64,000 bases of DNA from Isoperla grammatica (Eukaryota; Arthropoda; Insecta; Plecoptera; Perlodidae): contig OX246747.1 in the NCBI GenBank assembly GCA_945910005.1, positions 11,685,035 to 11,749,034 on the forward strand, given 5' to 3'. Each line of letters opens with the position of its first letter. The first letter of the stretch is position 1. Under the pieces are notes generated by a model. It saw only the letters and a list, made by a program, of their open reading frames with translations, was not told where the DNA came from and did no database searches. Of the stretch, positions 54,134-64,000 are shown piece by piece. The position numbers and the translations under genes are program-made.

Positions 54134-55290
54134 ATTTCAACATGACTACCATTTTCCCGAAGTAATTGGGGCAATTGATTGCACGCATGTAGCAATCGTT
54201 GCACCCACAGCCAATGACGATCAGTACTCGGAGCAAATATATGCAAACAGGAAACATTACCACTCAATTAATGTTCAACTGGTAAAAACTTAAATTTAGT
54301 GATGTAATTCTTATAACATTACTATTAAATATCACGCTCAATACGTGTTAACTACTTGTAATTGGTTTAAGGTTTGTGATGCAGATATGAAGATTTTGAA
54401 TGTTAACGCAAACAACCCTGGGAGCACAAATGACGCCTTCATTTGGCGCACGTCAAATCTGAAAGCTGCACTCCAACATGCTCACAGGGATAATATAAGT
54501 TCATGGTTTCTTGTTAAATATTATTTATTGCAATAATTTATCTAACACCTTATCAAAATTGGGCCCTTCTACCTTACATAGGTTGGAATTCATAGTCGGC
54601 CCCTACACCTAGGGGCACCCATTGTTGCTATGGATTTGTTTTGTTTATGGGAAATAACATGGAAACAATTGTTACCTTGGTAACAATGGGCGCCCCTAGG
54701 TGAAGGGGCCGACTATGAATTCCAACCTTAGTGATTCCCCCTAAATGTTTACGGTTTTCAAATCATAACATAGGCCTACATTAGTAGCCACCAGGCAGTT
54801 ATGGCCCATTTGCAGCCTTAGTGTTTAATTTAATCGAATCTAAAAAATAACAGAGACTAAAACAAGTTAAATTACAGGTGATAGTGGTTATCCTTTAGAG
54901 ACGTGGCGCTTTACTCCACTGGCAGTGGCAAACACTGATGCCCAAGAGGAATACAACCGGCACCAAATGCGGGCACGGAGTATCGTGGAGCGTTGTAATG
55001 GATTATTAAAGAGTCGCTGGAGATGCCTTCTCAGGCATAGGGTATTGCATTGCCGTCTTGAGAAGACATCTCAAATAATGATGGCTGCCGCGGTACTCCA
55101 CAATATGTGTGTGGAGTACGGCGTTCCTCCATCAGCTGCGCAAGACCATGACGCTGAAGGGGAACTAGACTTCGGAATGGGAATTGGTGGAGAGCAAGCT
55201 GAAGCTGAAGTCATCAGAAATGTAAACCCAATCCTGGCAAATGCACGCAGGCTGCAACAGCGCCTGATTCGCGTTGAACTTACACGCTAG
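54134..55290 (+). CDS. PIF/Harbinger (HARBI1-like) transposase, partial
   Basis: Three exon-like segments are visible. 54134-54281 encodes HDYHFPEVIGAIDCTHVAIV (first catalytic Asp in IDCTH) to SINVQL. 54372-~54513 encodes VCDADMKILNVNANNPGSTNDAFIW (second Asp). 54878-55290 encodes GDSGYPLETWRF, then RSIVERCNGLLKSRWRC (catalytic Glu in VERCNG) and AAAVLHNMC, ending in TAG. The first intron is GT-AG with matching phase. The second lacks a donor in the phase the next exon needs (CTTG|TTAAAT, one base off), so the copy may be dead. The N-terminal HTH exon is not found. A 147-bp foldback MITE lies in intron 2. Confidence 0.75.
54581..54727. mobile_element. 147-bp foldback MITE, copy 2
   Basis: Same length and nearly the same sequence as 6109-6255, lying in an intron of the Harbinger-like transposase. 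Confidence 0.82.
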
Positions 55291-55422
55291 GCAATTCGGT
55301 AGGTCAATTCTTCTTTCACTGGTACGGACTTTCTTGTGCAGTCTTCTCATATCTGCATCTTAAATCAAACAACAGTTTACTGTAGAGGCTAAAATAATGT
55401 GATTAGTGTAAACATGAAGCAG

Positions 55423-57093
55423 TCACTTTCCAATGCCCCACATAATATATGATCAACAAAATCTAACGAAGGAAGTCTGTTTGCTAAAGAACAAAATACA
55501 GAAGATTTTAAATTTCCAAGAGCATGCAGAGCAGCCTTCTCAACAGTTGCAAGCAGTTCAACTGCCTCAAACACTTCCAATGCACAATGTAGAAGACATG
55601 GAAGCTGCTCTGGCTAACAAAGACACGTATGCAAAATTAGTTAGTTGCTAGAATTACTAAGCTTGTATCCTACATGAAACTAAAAATCATTTATCCTTAG
55701 GCCTACCCAAGATAACAACATTTGCTTGTTCAAGGTGCGAGAGCTTATATTATGGGAGGCCGAACATCGGGGGAAGCTACCAGGCGCATGATGAAGCGTT
55801 TATTGGCCGACGAGCTAACCTACAAGTATACGTATTTCGGGACTGCTTCAAAATTGAAACTCTTAAGCCTACGTATTTCAACTGCAGTAAAAGGTATAAG
55901 CAATCATTTTTTGAAAGAAGGCTAGGCCTACTCTAGGCCTACCTCAATTTGTCATTTTGGTATGTACATACTGTGCAGCTTAATTTAATATTGGTTAATT
56001 TGAAAATATGAAGCACTGATGTCATTGCCTTCTACCTGGAATTTCCAATTCCATCATTCTTCTCAGCAATCCCACTATCTATTAATTTGACACGTGCGAA
56101 CTGTAGGAGAATGTTCCAGACACCACCGTCTGCCAAAACCTCTCCAGCACCATTCCAGCACTAGAAACCCAATGTATCCAGGCTATGCTATAGGCTACTG
56201 CTCAACCTCGCGTGGCCTCAGCCTTCTATAGCTACATCCCTCCGCAGGTTTAAGGCGGCAAATTCAAATTCAACTTATCCATGACATGACTTAGGTATAG
56301 GCCTCCATTATTATATAAGCGTATTTTAATTAGTTTTCAGATACTGTCAGGAGTATACCTATACTTACAGATGCAGATGACAGGAGTGTTGAGACAGCTA
56401 TAAAGGATTGGTTCCGCCGTTCCAAACAAAGGCTCACCAATAGACCTAAGCAGATCCAGGGTAATTGAGTCTGAAATATTTGTCTTTGAGTACACATACT
56501 CAATTCTGAATATTTTTAATGGAAGCTTTGTTGTAATATTTTACATGTGGACGAAAGAATAATCTTGTATTTCGATAGCATGTTTGGAAGTTATAGTGTT
56601 CATTACAGTGACGGATAAGTCATTCATGTGTCACTTTCAGAAGAAAGGTGTTAAGATGATAACTTAGTTTTCGGTCCGTGCGTGTGCTGAAGAATCGCGA
56701 AATTTATCTGCCTTCCGATTACGTCTCCGTTTGTCGAGAAGTACGGAAAAATAACCCTTATGACGTTAAGTATCTAACTAACGACTTTATCGTGACTACA
56801 CACTGTCCTTAATTTATGAATCAATTAGACCAGGAGTACGCAGAGGGGACCAAGTGGTTACCGATGTGAGGGTATTGAAGTACAATCCGGGAGGAACTAT
56901 CCAATACAAATTAATGTACACGGATTATTTAAAAAATCTTCCAGGTAGAAAAAAGGAAAACCCACCAAAGCCCAAGCAACTATCAAGGGCACCTATCAAG
57001 GTTAAACAGACGAAGTGGCAGCACCTTCAAGAGTTAAAGAGTGTTATTCCAATGTACACTTGGGAGTTTTATGACAAGTTACCCCGCCAATAG
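55423..57093 (+). CDS. DUF4806-like multi-exon gene (partial)
   Basis: Exon 55423-55643 encodes a coiled-coil-like LTKEVCLLKNKIQKIL and LPMHNVEDMEAALANKDTY. Exon 55735-55893 encodes IMGGRTSGEATRRMMKRLLA, then DELTYKYTYFG. Exon 56341-56460 encodes DRSVETAIKDWFRRSKQRL. This order (F/LP...ELE..L, LV..GG...R..L..LL..EL, then AIK.WLR..K.R) matches DUF4806 domains. Exon 56834-57093 (GDQVVTDVRVLKYNPGGTIQ ... LQELKSVIPMYTWEFYDKL) joins in phase 1 and ends in TAG, but may belong to a neighbouring gene, since such a tail is not part of DUF4806. The first donor (A|GTTGCT) is weak. Function unknown; DUF4806 genes are often found near transposons. Confidence 0.55.
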
Positions 57094-57647
57094 GTTGACG
57101 TAAAACATAGCTTACTTCTAACTAATACAGTGCAGCCTGCCCAGCACTCTTATCTCTACTCCCCCATCAGGCTGGAGTGTGTCGCACGAATTATTGTGTT
57201 CTATTATTATTAAATGTACAACAATACTCGTTGTTCTCAATTAATGTAATATAAGCCTGATTCAAATTAATTTCATTGTTTTGTTACAATATCTTGCAGG
57301 TTACTTTCCTATAACAACATTAAAGCAAAACAAAATAATGTGAGACTTGTTTCCTAATAAGAAATGAAGGCTGAAATACTTCTATAATAATGTAATTACT
57401 TAGATAAAATAAATCAGACAGTTTCAATTTCCATAATTGAAAGAAAAAGAAATTCCCTATTTTTGAAAGTAACTTTAGTTTTATCAAGTCAAAGCAAAAC
57501 CTCCTATCTACCCAAAATATTTCCTATCTGAAATCCAAAAACTCGATAGTAACATAGAATGTGGTATAAATGACTTTATTCAATTTTTCTTTTAATACTA
57601 TAAGTAAAACAGTGACTGACATACACAGACAAAATTTTGGTTACCAG
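57094..57647. other. No gene recognised
   Basis: AT-rich sequence between exon-like segments. Confidence 0.4.
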
Positions 57648-57838
57648 ATGAAGGGGGCTTAGAGGAAGTTTGCCCATCCGCAGGCCAACTGGAGACAATT
57701 ACCGAAACCCAAGAGAGTGAAACTGTTACTGAATCTGTTATGACTGAAACTGTACCCGTAACCATGGTAGTAAAGGATGTTAGGCCTCCGCTGGTATCTC
57801 TCGATCTAGACAGAACAACTTCTAAGCGCTATGAAAAG
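57648..57838 (+). CDS. Unidentified exon-like open segment
   Basis: It is bounded by an acceptor (ttaccag) and a donor (AAAAG|GTGGGT), phase 1 in and 0 out. The encoded ~63 aa are Glu/Thr/Val-rich (ETVTESVMTETVPVTMVV) with LVSLDLDRTTSKRYEK. I do not recognise it. It could be an exon of the gene upstream of the hAT-like start at 58291, or chance. Confidence 0.3.
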
Positions 57839-58290
57839 GTGGGTCTTCCAGCTCTATTTAAAAATATATATATGCATTGTCCTACCTTCCTACCTATCTA
57901 CCTACATACCGGCGCTGGCCGCGCTGCGTGTACCAGTGAGTCACCCTGTGTGTGCTAGCTTGTAATAAGAGTGCGGGAATTGGGGAAGCCGAAAGCGGCT
58001 GTGTTTAGTCATAGCCTACACACACTTTGTACTTTGTAGGCACTCTCACGCTACCTACACCACACTCACAGTATAACGAGGTATCTTTCCTTATACTGTG
58101 CCTACACTCAGTCAGTTGGCGGAGTCGAGACCACAGCAGCAATGCAGTTCTAGCCCCTTGTACGGTGTAACTGTAGCATGACTGTAGGCTAACTGATCAA
58201 CGTGATTATCAACAGTAGTACTACTAAAAGTTTTAGCTCCTTGCGCGGTGTAACTGTAGCATGTCTGAAGGCTAGCTGATCAACGTGATC

Positions 58291-58566
58291 ATGAACACCA
58301 GTACTAGTAAAAGTAAGAAGAGAAAAGGGGGAGCTGAACGAAAAAGAGACAAGAAGGTACGCATTCGCGAAACAGGAGCTAAAAAGTGTAGTAAAATATA
58401 AGATGTATGTAGGAGTGAACCGTCGCAAATTGCTGCAAGTACAAGTGTTGAATACTCGGATAGTTATGTTAGTGAGCAAGAAGATGTTGCACATGCACAT
58501 GAACTTCCCGTAGCCGAGCAACCTGAGTCACCGGACCAACATATGACAGGCCTGCTGCATAGACGT
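58291..58566 (+). pseudogene. hAT-type (ZMYM-like) transposase N-terminal exon with stop
   Basis: MNTSTSKSKKRKGGAERKRD and AKKCSKI resemble the basic N-terminus of hAT-type/ZMYM6-like transposases (KRK.GAEK...K). A TAA at 58399 interrupts the frame, which continues as an acidic segment (SVEYSDSYVSEQEDVAHAHE) to a possible donor (AGAC|GTAGGT). No zinc finger or catalytic domain follows before 59.2 kb. Confidence 0.5.
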
Positions 58567-59249
58567 AGGTACTAATTTCAAGAGAGAACTGACAACTTGG
58601 TATAAACAATTACTTATCTCTCAACTAATTCGGCTTTCTTTACACTTGTTCGTGCATTTATTTCTTTTAAAATAACTTTTAACTCGCGCAATGTCAACTC
58701 GCCATATGGCTTAGCCATCTTTGTTTACAAACGAAGTGGGTAGGATCGCTCGCAGCGCTGGCAGCGGCGAAACGTCATATGTCCCCATAACTTCCTTCAA
58801 ATACGAGTAATGTCACATCACTCAGTAGTGTTTCACCTTCACCCTCGATCGGTTCAACATCACAATGGACGGCAAGAAAGACGCGCGACGACCAGGTCGA
58901 CACGCGAGATACCGATATGAAAAGGTTTTGTAACTGTCAGCGAGAAGGATGAAAAGACGAGGGAAAACTCTTGCAGAGTGGTGAGACAATAAAAGGTTTG
59001 ATTTATTCATTTTATTGATATTATTTTAGATAGCGCGCGCACTCGTTTGTTTGCGTATAGCGCCCGCATCCTGCGTCCCACAGTAACGGGACGTATATCG
59101 TTCGACGCAGGGTGTGAACGCGCTTCCGCCGATGCCAATTATTTTGTCGCCGTCAACAAATAACACCAAGATCGCCGCCAATAATTCATGAAAAGTTTAA
59201 GAAATACACATTGCGACATCGGTTTTCGTTGATAGCTCGGTAACCACCC
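58567..59249. other. No gene recognised
   Basis: Open frames here lack motifs. The region borders the intact duplicated block. Confidence 0.4.
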
Positions 59250-59433
59250 ACGTGGCAGGTTTGCGTGCTTTGTTGATCCCGAGAGCTATGCCGTTCCCCT
59301 TTCCTCACGCGCCCTCCTACTTGCCCCTTTCCTCCAAACAGCCCACTATTTCATCTTCATATATCACCCACTCATTGTCTCGATTAGCGTCGTTGCAAAA
59401 ATATGAGACGTTAAGCCCAAATAATCTAATCGC
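59250..59433 (+). repeat. SINE-like repeat with internal deletion
   Basis: gcgtgctttgttgatcccgag joins directly to cccctttcctcacgcg, then runs to the gagacgttaagccc tail. Confidence 0.65.
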
Positions 59434-59521
59434 GAGTACATGTCCGTCGTGTTTCAGGTACGAATGTCTGCAAAACGTGTACGTCGCGTATAAGGAGGGT
59501 CACGCCAAGGAGCTCGCATGG

Positions 59522-60034
59522 GAGTTCTACGCGCACTACTGCGCCGTGTTGGAGCGGATAGCTGTGCTCAGCATGCAGGAGCTCTACGCGCACTACTGCG
59601 CCATGTTGGAGCGGATAGCTGTGCTCAGCATGCAGGAGTTCTACGCGCACTACTGCGCCGTGTTGGAGCGAGTAGCTGTGCTCAGCATGCAGGAGTTCTA
59701 CGCGCACTACTGCGCCATGTTGGAGCGGATAGCTGTGCTCAGCATGCAGGAGTTCTACGCGCACTACTGCGCCATGTTGGAGCGGATAGCTGTGCTCAGC
59801 ATGCAGGAGTTCTACGCGCACTACTGCGCCATGTTGGAGCGGATAGCTGTGCTCAGCATGCAGGAGTTCTACGCGCACTACTGCGCCATGTTGGAGCGGA
59901 TAGCTGTGCTCAGCATGCAGGAGTTCTACGCGCACTACTGCGCCGTGTTGGAGCGGATAGCTGTGCTCAGCATGCAGGAGTTCTACGCGCACTACTGCGC
60001 CGTGTTGGAGCGGATAGCTGTGCTCAGCATGCAG
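59522..60034 (+). repeat. 57-bp minisatellite array, exactly 9 units
   Basis: 513 bp = 9 x 57. Same monomer, leader (ctcgcatgg) and exit sequence (gagcatatttt) as 1563-2873. Confidence 0.9.
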
Positions 60035-60381
60035 GAGCATATTTTAACCACAAACGACAAAAAAACTCAATTTATGCGATCGAGAGCTTTATCATATTCA
60101 TACCGATCCAGCGGACCGATCAGATGGTACGTAACACCGAAAACTCACCCGCCTGGCTCCGTCTGAACGCGGCCTCCTTGGCTCACAGCTGGGTGCTGGC
60201 CTTGAGATGCAGCAGCCAGGGTGCCTGAAGCTCGGGGAGCGGAGCATCGCGCTAAGTAGGAGGGGCGTGGCCACGCGGCATATCTCCCGGCAGGTGCTCG
60301 GCTCCTGTTGGGGGCGGCAAGTTGGTCCGCTGACGTAATTTAATTTATTTATTTTATTTAAAATGTATGTAATTGATTTTA

Positions 60382-60690
60382 ATTATTTGGGCTTAACGTC
60401 TCATATTTTTGCAACGAGGCTAATCGAGACAATGAGTGGGTGATATATGAAGATGAACTAGGGGGGTGTTTGGAGGAAAGGGTCAAGTAGGAGGGCGGGG
60501 AAGAAAAGGGAAGGGGAGGAAACGGGAGTGCGGAGGATGTGGACTGTATTTCGTCTGACTTCTCCTCCTCGACCTCTCCGGCTAGGGTGGCCCTACCAGA
60601 AGCATACGCTTCCGCCGGCATAGCTCTCGGGATCAGCAAAGCACGCAAACCTGCCCACCACGATATAAGGTAGCAGTCCCTGGGCAGGAC
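60382..60690 (-). repeat. SINE-like repeat, uninterrupted counterpart of 3221-3518
   Basis: It reads through gcagtccctgggcagg at 60673-60688. The single TG at 60681-60682 is the unoccupied target of the giant transposon. Confidence 0.9.
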
Positions 60691-61066
60691 CAAACACCGC
60701 TCTCAAGTTTCCAACAAGGTCCACTAGATCGCTTGTAGCGCTCTGCTAGGAGTAAATCCAGTAGACCTTGGTTTCCAATAGCCCTGCAGATTATATCGTT
60801 CGTAGGTAACAGCAAAAAGAAAACACATGATGGCATGAGACGTCAATTGTGAGTATATAAGAAAAGAAGAAAGAAGAAGGTATTTTAATCTAGTGTGTTT
60901 ACAAAAATAATATGAATTTTGCATTAGGTTTGCATTAGTAGCTAATCGGAGATCATCCTAAACGTTCTTTGAAACCGGCCCCTCGGATGGCGTATAACGT
61001 AGACGCTCTGCTTACGGCCTGCACGCAATCCTGGAGGTTCCGTTTGACGCCGAGGTAGGGCTGCTC

Positions 61067-61864
61067 CTGCATGCTGAGCACAGCTATCCGCTCCAACATG
61101 GCGCAGTAGTGCGCGTAGAACTCCTGCATGCTGAGCACAGCTATCCGCTCCAACACGGCGCAGTAGTGCGCGTAGAACTCCTGCATGCTGAGCACAGCTA
61201 TCCGCTCCAACATGGCGCAGTAGTGCGCGTAGAACTCCTGCATGCTGAGCACAGCTATCCGCTCCAACATGGCGCAGTAGTGCGCGTAGAACTCCTGCAT
61301 GCTGAGCACAGCTATCCGCTCCAACACGGCGCAGTAGTGCGCGTAGAACTCCTGCATGCTGAGCACAGCTATCCGCTCCAACACGGCGCAGTAGTGCGCG
61401 TAGAACTCCTGCATGCTGAGCACAGCTATCCGCTCCAACATGGCGCAGTAGTGCGCGTAGAACTCCTGCATGCTGAGCACAGCTATCCGCTCCAACATGG
61501 CGCAGTAGTGCGCGTAGAACTCCTGCATGCTGAGCACAGCTATCCGCTCCAACATGGCGCAGTAGTGCGCGTAGAACTCCTGCATGCTGAGCACAGCTAT
61601 CCGCTCCAACATGGCGCAGTAGTGCGCGTAGAACTCCTGCATGCTGAGCACAGCTATCCGCTCCAACATGGCGCAGTAGTGCGCGTAGAACTCCTGCATG
61701 CTGAGCACAGCTACTCGCTCCAACACGGCGCAGTAGTGCGCGTAGAACTCCTGCATGCTGAGAACAGCTATCCGCTCCAACATGGCGCAGTAGTGCGCGT
61801 AGAACTCCTGCATGCTGAGCACAGCTATCCGCTCCAACACGGCGCAGTAGTGCGCGTAGAACTC
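61067..61864 (-). repeat. 57-bp minisatellite array, exactly 14 units, inverted
   Basis: 798 bp = 14 x 57. Counterpart of the 36-unit array at 37201-39252. Confidence 0.9.
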
Positions 61865-61963
61865 CCATGCGAGCTCCTTGGCGTGACCCTCCTTATACGC
61901 GACGTACACGTCTTGCAGACATTCGTACCTGAAACACGATGGACATGTACTCGCGATTAGATT

Positions 61964-62331
61964 ATTTGGGCTTAACATCTCATAATTTTGCAACGAGGCT
62001 AATCGAGACAATGAGTTGGTGATATATGAAGATGAAATAGGGGGCTGTTTTGGAGGAAAGGGGCAAGTAGGATGGCGCGTGCGGAAAGGGGAAAGGGGAG
62101 GAAAGGGGATTGGGGTGTGGACTGCATTTCGTCCGACTTCTCCTCCTCGACCAGTCCGGCTAGGGTGGCCCTACCAGAAGATGATGATATTTGGGCTTAA
62201 CGTCTTATATTTTTGCAACTAGGCTAATCAAGACGATGAGTGCATACGCTTCGGCCGGCATAGCTCTCGGGATCAACAAAGCACACAAACCTGCCCACCA
62301 CGATAAGGTTGCAGTCCCTGGACAGGACCAA
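61964..62331 (-). repeat. SINE-like repeat with a nested SINE-like tail fragment
   Basis: The outer copy is interrupted at ctaccagaag (62180) by a ~62-bp tail piece (atgatgatatttgggctt ... gacgatgagtg) and resumes with catacgcttcgg at 62243. Confidence 0.7.
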
Positions 62332-63793
62332 ATTTTAGAAAAATTAGACAAGCGAAAGTATGTTTTAACAATATTTATGGACCTAAGCAAGGCTTTCGAT
62401 TGTGTTGTTGGGGATATTCAAGTTAATAAGCTATACTCTTATGGCATTCGAGGGCTTGCTCTACAGTGGGTTAATTCATATCTTAAAGGGAGAAATCAAT
62501 ATGTGAGTATAGCGTGTAAAGAGCTAAATAAAGATTTTCAGTCAAATAACGCGGACATTAGGCAGTGGGTCCCACAATGATCAATTTTAGGGTCTGGATT
62601 CTACAATGTTCAAATAAATGACCTACCAAAGTCAGTATCGTCAGGAAGTATTTTACTGTATGCAGATGATTCTACGGCAGTGTTAGCTCACAAGGATATT
62701 AGGAAACTGGAAGTGGATGGATTTGTGATGTTTAATGAAATAGCACAATGGTTGAGGCCAAACAATTTAATACTTGACGTAAGTAAAACAAAGTTTATGG
62801 TTTTCAAAATCAAAGACAAAACAGAACAAAAAGTTCATCTTCGAACATTGGAAGGAAGGGAAGTAGATCAAGTAAATGTTATGGGACATTGATTGATAGA
62901 TATTTCGGCTTAACGTCTTATATTTTTGCAACTTGGCTAATCAAGACGATGAGTGGGTGATAATGAAGATGAAATTGGGGGCTCTTTGGAGGAAAGGGGC
63001 AAGTAGGAAGGTGCGTGAGGAAAGGGGAAAGGGGAGGAAAGGGGATTGGGGTTTGGACTGCACTTCGTCTGACTTCTCTTCCTCGACCAGTCCGGCAAGG
63101 GTGGCCCTACCAGAAGCATACGCTTCCGCCGGCATAGCTCTCGGGATCAACAAAGCACGCAAACCTGCCCACCACGATAAGGTAGCAGTCCATGGGCAAG
63201 ATGGGACATTGATGATCGACTAACTTGGGATGATCATGTTGACCATACAGCTAAAAAAATTAGCAGCAGTCTTCTTGTATTACGCAAATTAAAAATATAC
63301 AGGAATGCAGATATAATGCTATCCGTTTATCACTCCCTAATAGTAACACACTCAAGTTATGGTATTGTTTGGGGTGGCGGCTCTAAGAAAAACATGCAAA
63401 GGTTATTTAGCCTTCCAAAAAAAGCAATTCGGCTGATCTGTAACATGAAAAAACAGGAGTCTTGTAGAGGAGTTATTAAGAACTGTAAAATAATGACACT
63501 ACCTTGCATATATATATATATTTAAAACCATTTTATACCTAAAGCAATATAGACCTGACAAACTAAGAAATTGTGACACTCACAGTCACAATACTAGACA
63601 GAAGCAGGATGTGCATAAAGTGCCCCACAATTCAACTCTCTTTGAAAAGGGACCTTCATATGCCGGTGCCAAGCTGTTTAATAAGTTGCCTGACAATTTG
63701 AAACAAGTGGATACCATAGAGAGGTTCAAACTACAACTAGGTACAACATTAAACAAAGAATTTTATAATGAAGAGGACTTTCTATTGATGTGA
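62332..63793 (+). pseudogene. LINE ORF2 pseudogene (jockey/CR1/L2-like)
   Basis: In order: FMDLSKAFDCV (RT motif A), YSYGIRGLALQWVNSYLKGR, RQWVPQ followed by TGA where a PQGS motif B is expected, INDLPKSVSSGSILLYADDS (YADD, motif C), DVSKTKFMVF; then, after a SINE-like insertion, RLTWDDHV, HSLIVTHSSYGIVWGG, QRLFSLPKKAIRLI; after a frameshift, NTRQ.., KLFNKLPDNLK, FKLQLGTTLN and a stop. The N-terminal endonuclease is missing. The clade is not resolved beyond the DLSKAFD group. Confidence 0.8.
62894..63200 (-). repeat. SINE-like repeat with 13-bp target duplication
   Basis: Flanked by atgggacattgat at 62881-62893 and 63201-63213, within the LINE pseudogene. The element is 307 bp. Confidence 0.9.
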
Positions 63794-64000
63794 ATGATGT
63801 AAGTTGAGGAACATGTTTCTATGATGTAACTAGATTTGAAAAACTACTTCATCTTAATTTTTAGTATTGCTCCTGGTTTGTGGATATGGGAATAAAGTAC
63901 CCTTCAATATTTATTTATTATGAATTTTACAATGTAGTGGACTTCCCTTTTACTAAGAATGCTGTAGACTGATGGTCGTGTGTTATAATGTAACAAGATT
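63794..64000 (+). other. LINE 3' flank to window end
   Basis: No coding sequence. Probably LINE 3' UTR with an AATAAA at 63890. Confidence 0.4.

Larger units (their letters stand above)
59250..62340. repeat. Intact duplicated block containing the empty transposon site
   Basis: The order is SINE-like piece, 57-bp array (+, 9 units), spacer, SINE-like copy, spacer, 57-bp array (-, 14 units), SINE-like copy. It parallels 1213-3518 plus 36821-39652 in order and orientation. By eye the unique spacers are nearly identical; the main differences are array length and the 33.3-kb insertion. Confidence 0.88.

Noticed and set aside
59252..62011. ORFs of 204-352 aa over the second block
   Set aside because: Same minisatellite artefact, with SINE-like sequence supplying the apparent start regions.
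1..64000. tRNA, rRNA or snRNA genes
   Set aside because: No cloverleaf or recognisable RNA core was seen; the SINE-like repeat lacks a convincing tRNA head.

Overview
The window is eukaryotic nuclear DNA from an animal. It has GT-AG introns, LTR and non-LTR retrotransposons, many classes of DNA transposon and MITEs, minisatellites and SINE-like repeats. The frequent taggcctagg/gtaggcctac words and the mix of elements suggest a marine invertebrate, possibly an echinoderm or another deuterostome, but that is a weak inference. I recognise no ordinary host gene; almost everything that can be named is a mobile element or repeat.

The main feature is a 33.3-kb DNA transposon at 3519-36820, delimited at base level. 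It has CACTG-type terminal inverted repeats (CACTGTAAGAAAA), a 2-bp TG target duplication, and long subterminal tandem arrays (113-bp units on the left, 109-bp units on the right), as in the CACTA/EnSpm (CMC) superfamily. It carries two genes on the + strand. The first (10583-13237) is an intronless 884-aa protein with four N-terminal C2H2 zinc fingers and a CACTA-like DDE core. The second (14026-30931) is a seven-exon, 512-aa gene with an N-terminal SAM-like region; every splice phase matches. The unoccupied target is in the same window: a paralogous block at 59.25-62.3 kb has an intact SINE-like copy with a single TG (60681-60682) exactly where the block at 0.84-3.5 / 36.8-39.65 kb is interrupted.

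Other elements are nested in the large transposon. Intron 6 of the second gene holds a complete, young Ty3/gypsy element (26016-30637; 156-bp LTRs with one mismatch, 5-bp TSD, one open gag-pol frame). Introns 3 and 5 hold two TTAA-flanked MITEs and a TA-flanked pogo-like element that ends 20 bp before exon 6. Two hAT MITEs with 8-bp TSDs, foldbacks, a (CTA)n tract and LINE 3' ends are also present. Exon 2 lies in an arm of a ~495-bp inverted duplication whose other copy is broken.

The target block is a composite in which two 57-bp minisatellite arrays face each other in inverted orientation, with whole-number copy counts: 23 and 36 units in the interrupted block, 9 and 14 in the intact one. 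SINE-like copies flank and separate the arrays. Because 57 is divisible by 3, the arrays stay open in several frames on both strands and produce long false ORFs.

The rest (39.6-59.2 and 62.3-64 kb) is a transposon graveyard. It holds over a dozen copies of the SINE-like repeat (two with 13-14-bp TSDs, inside a piggyBac pseudogene and a LINE), a Tx1/L1-like reverse-transcriptase fragment, a third hAT MITE, three PIF/Harbinger transposase remnants (the one at 54134-55290 nearly intact), a DUF4806-like multi-exon gene, a hAT-like N-terminal exon, and several local tandem duplications.
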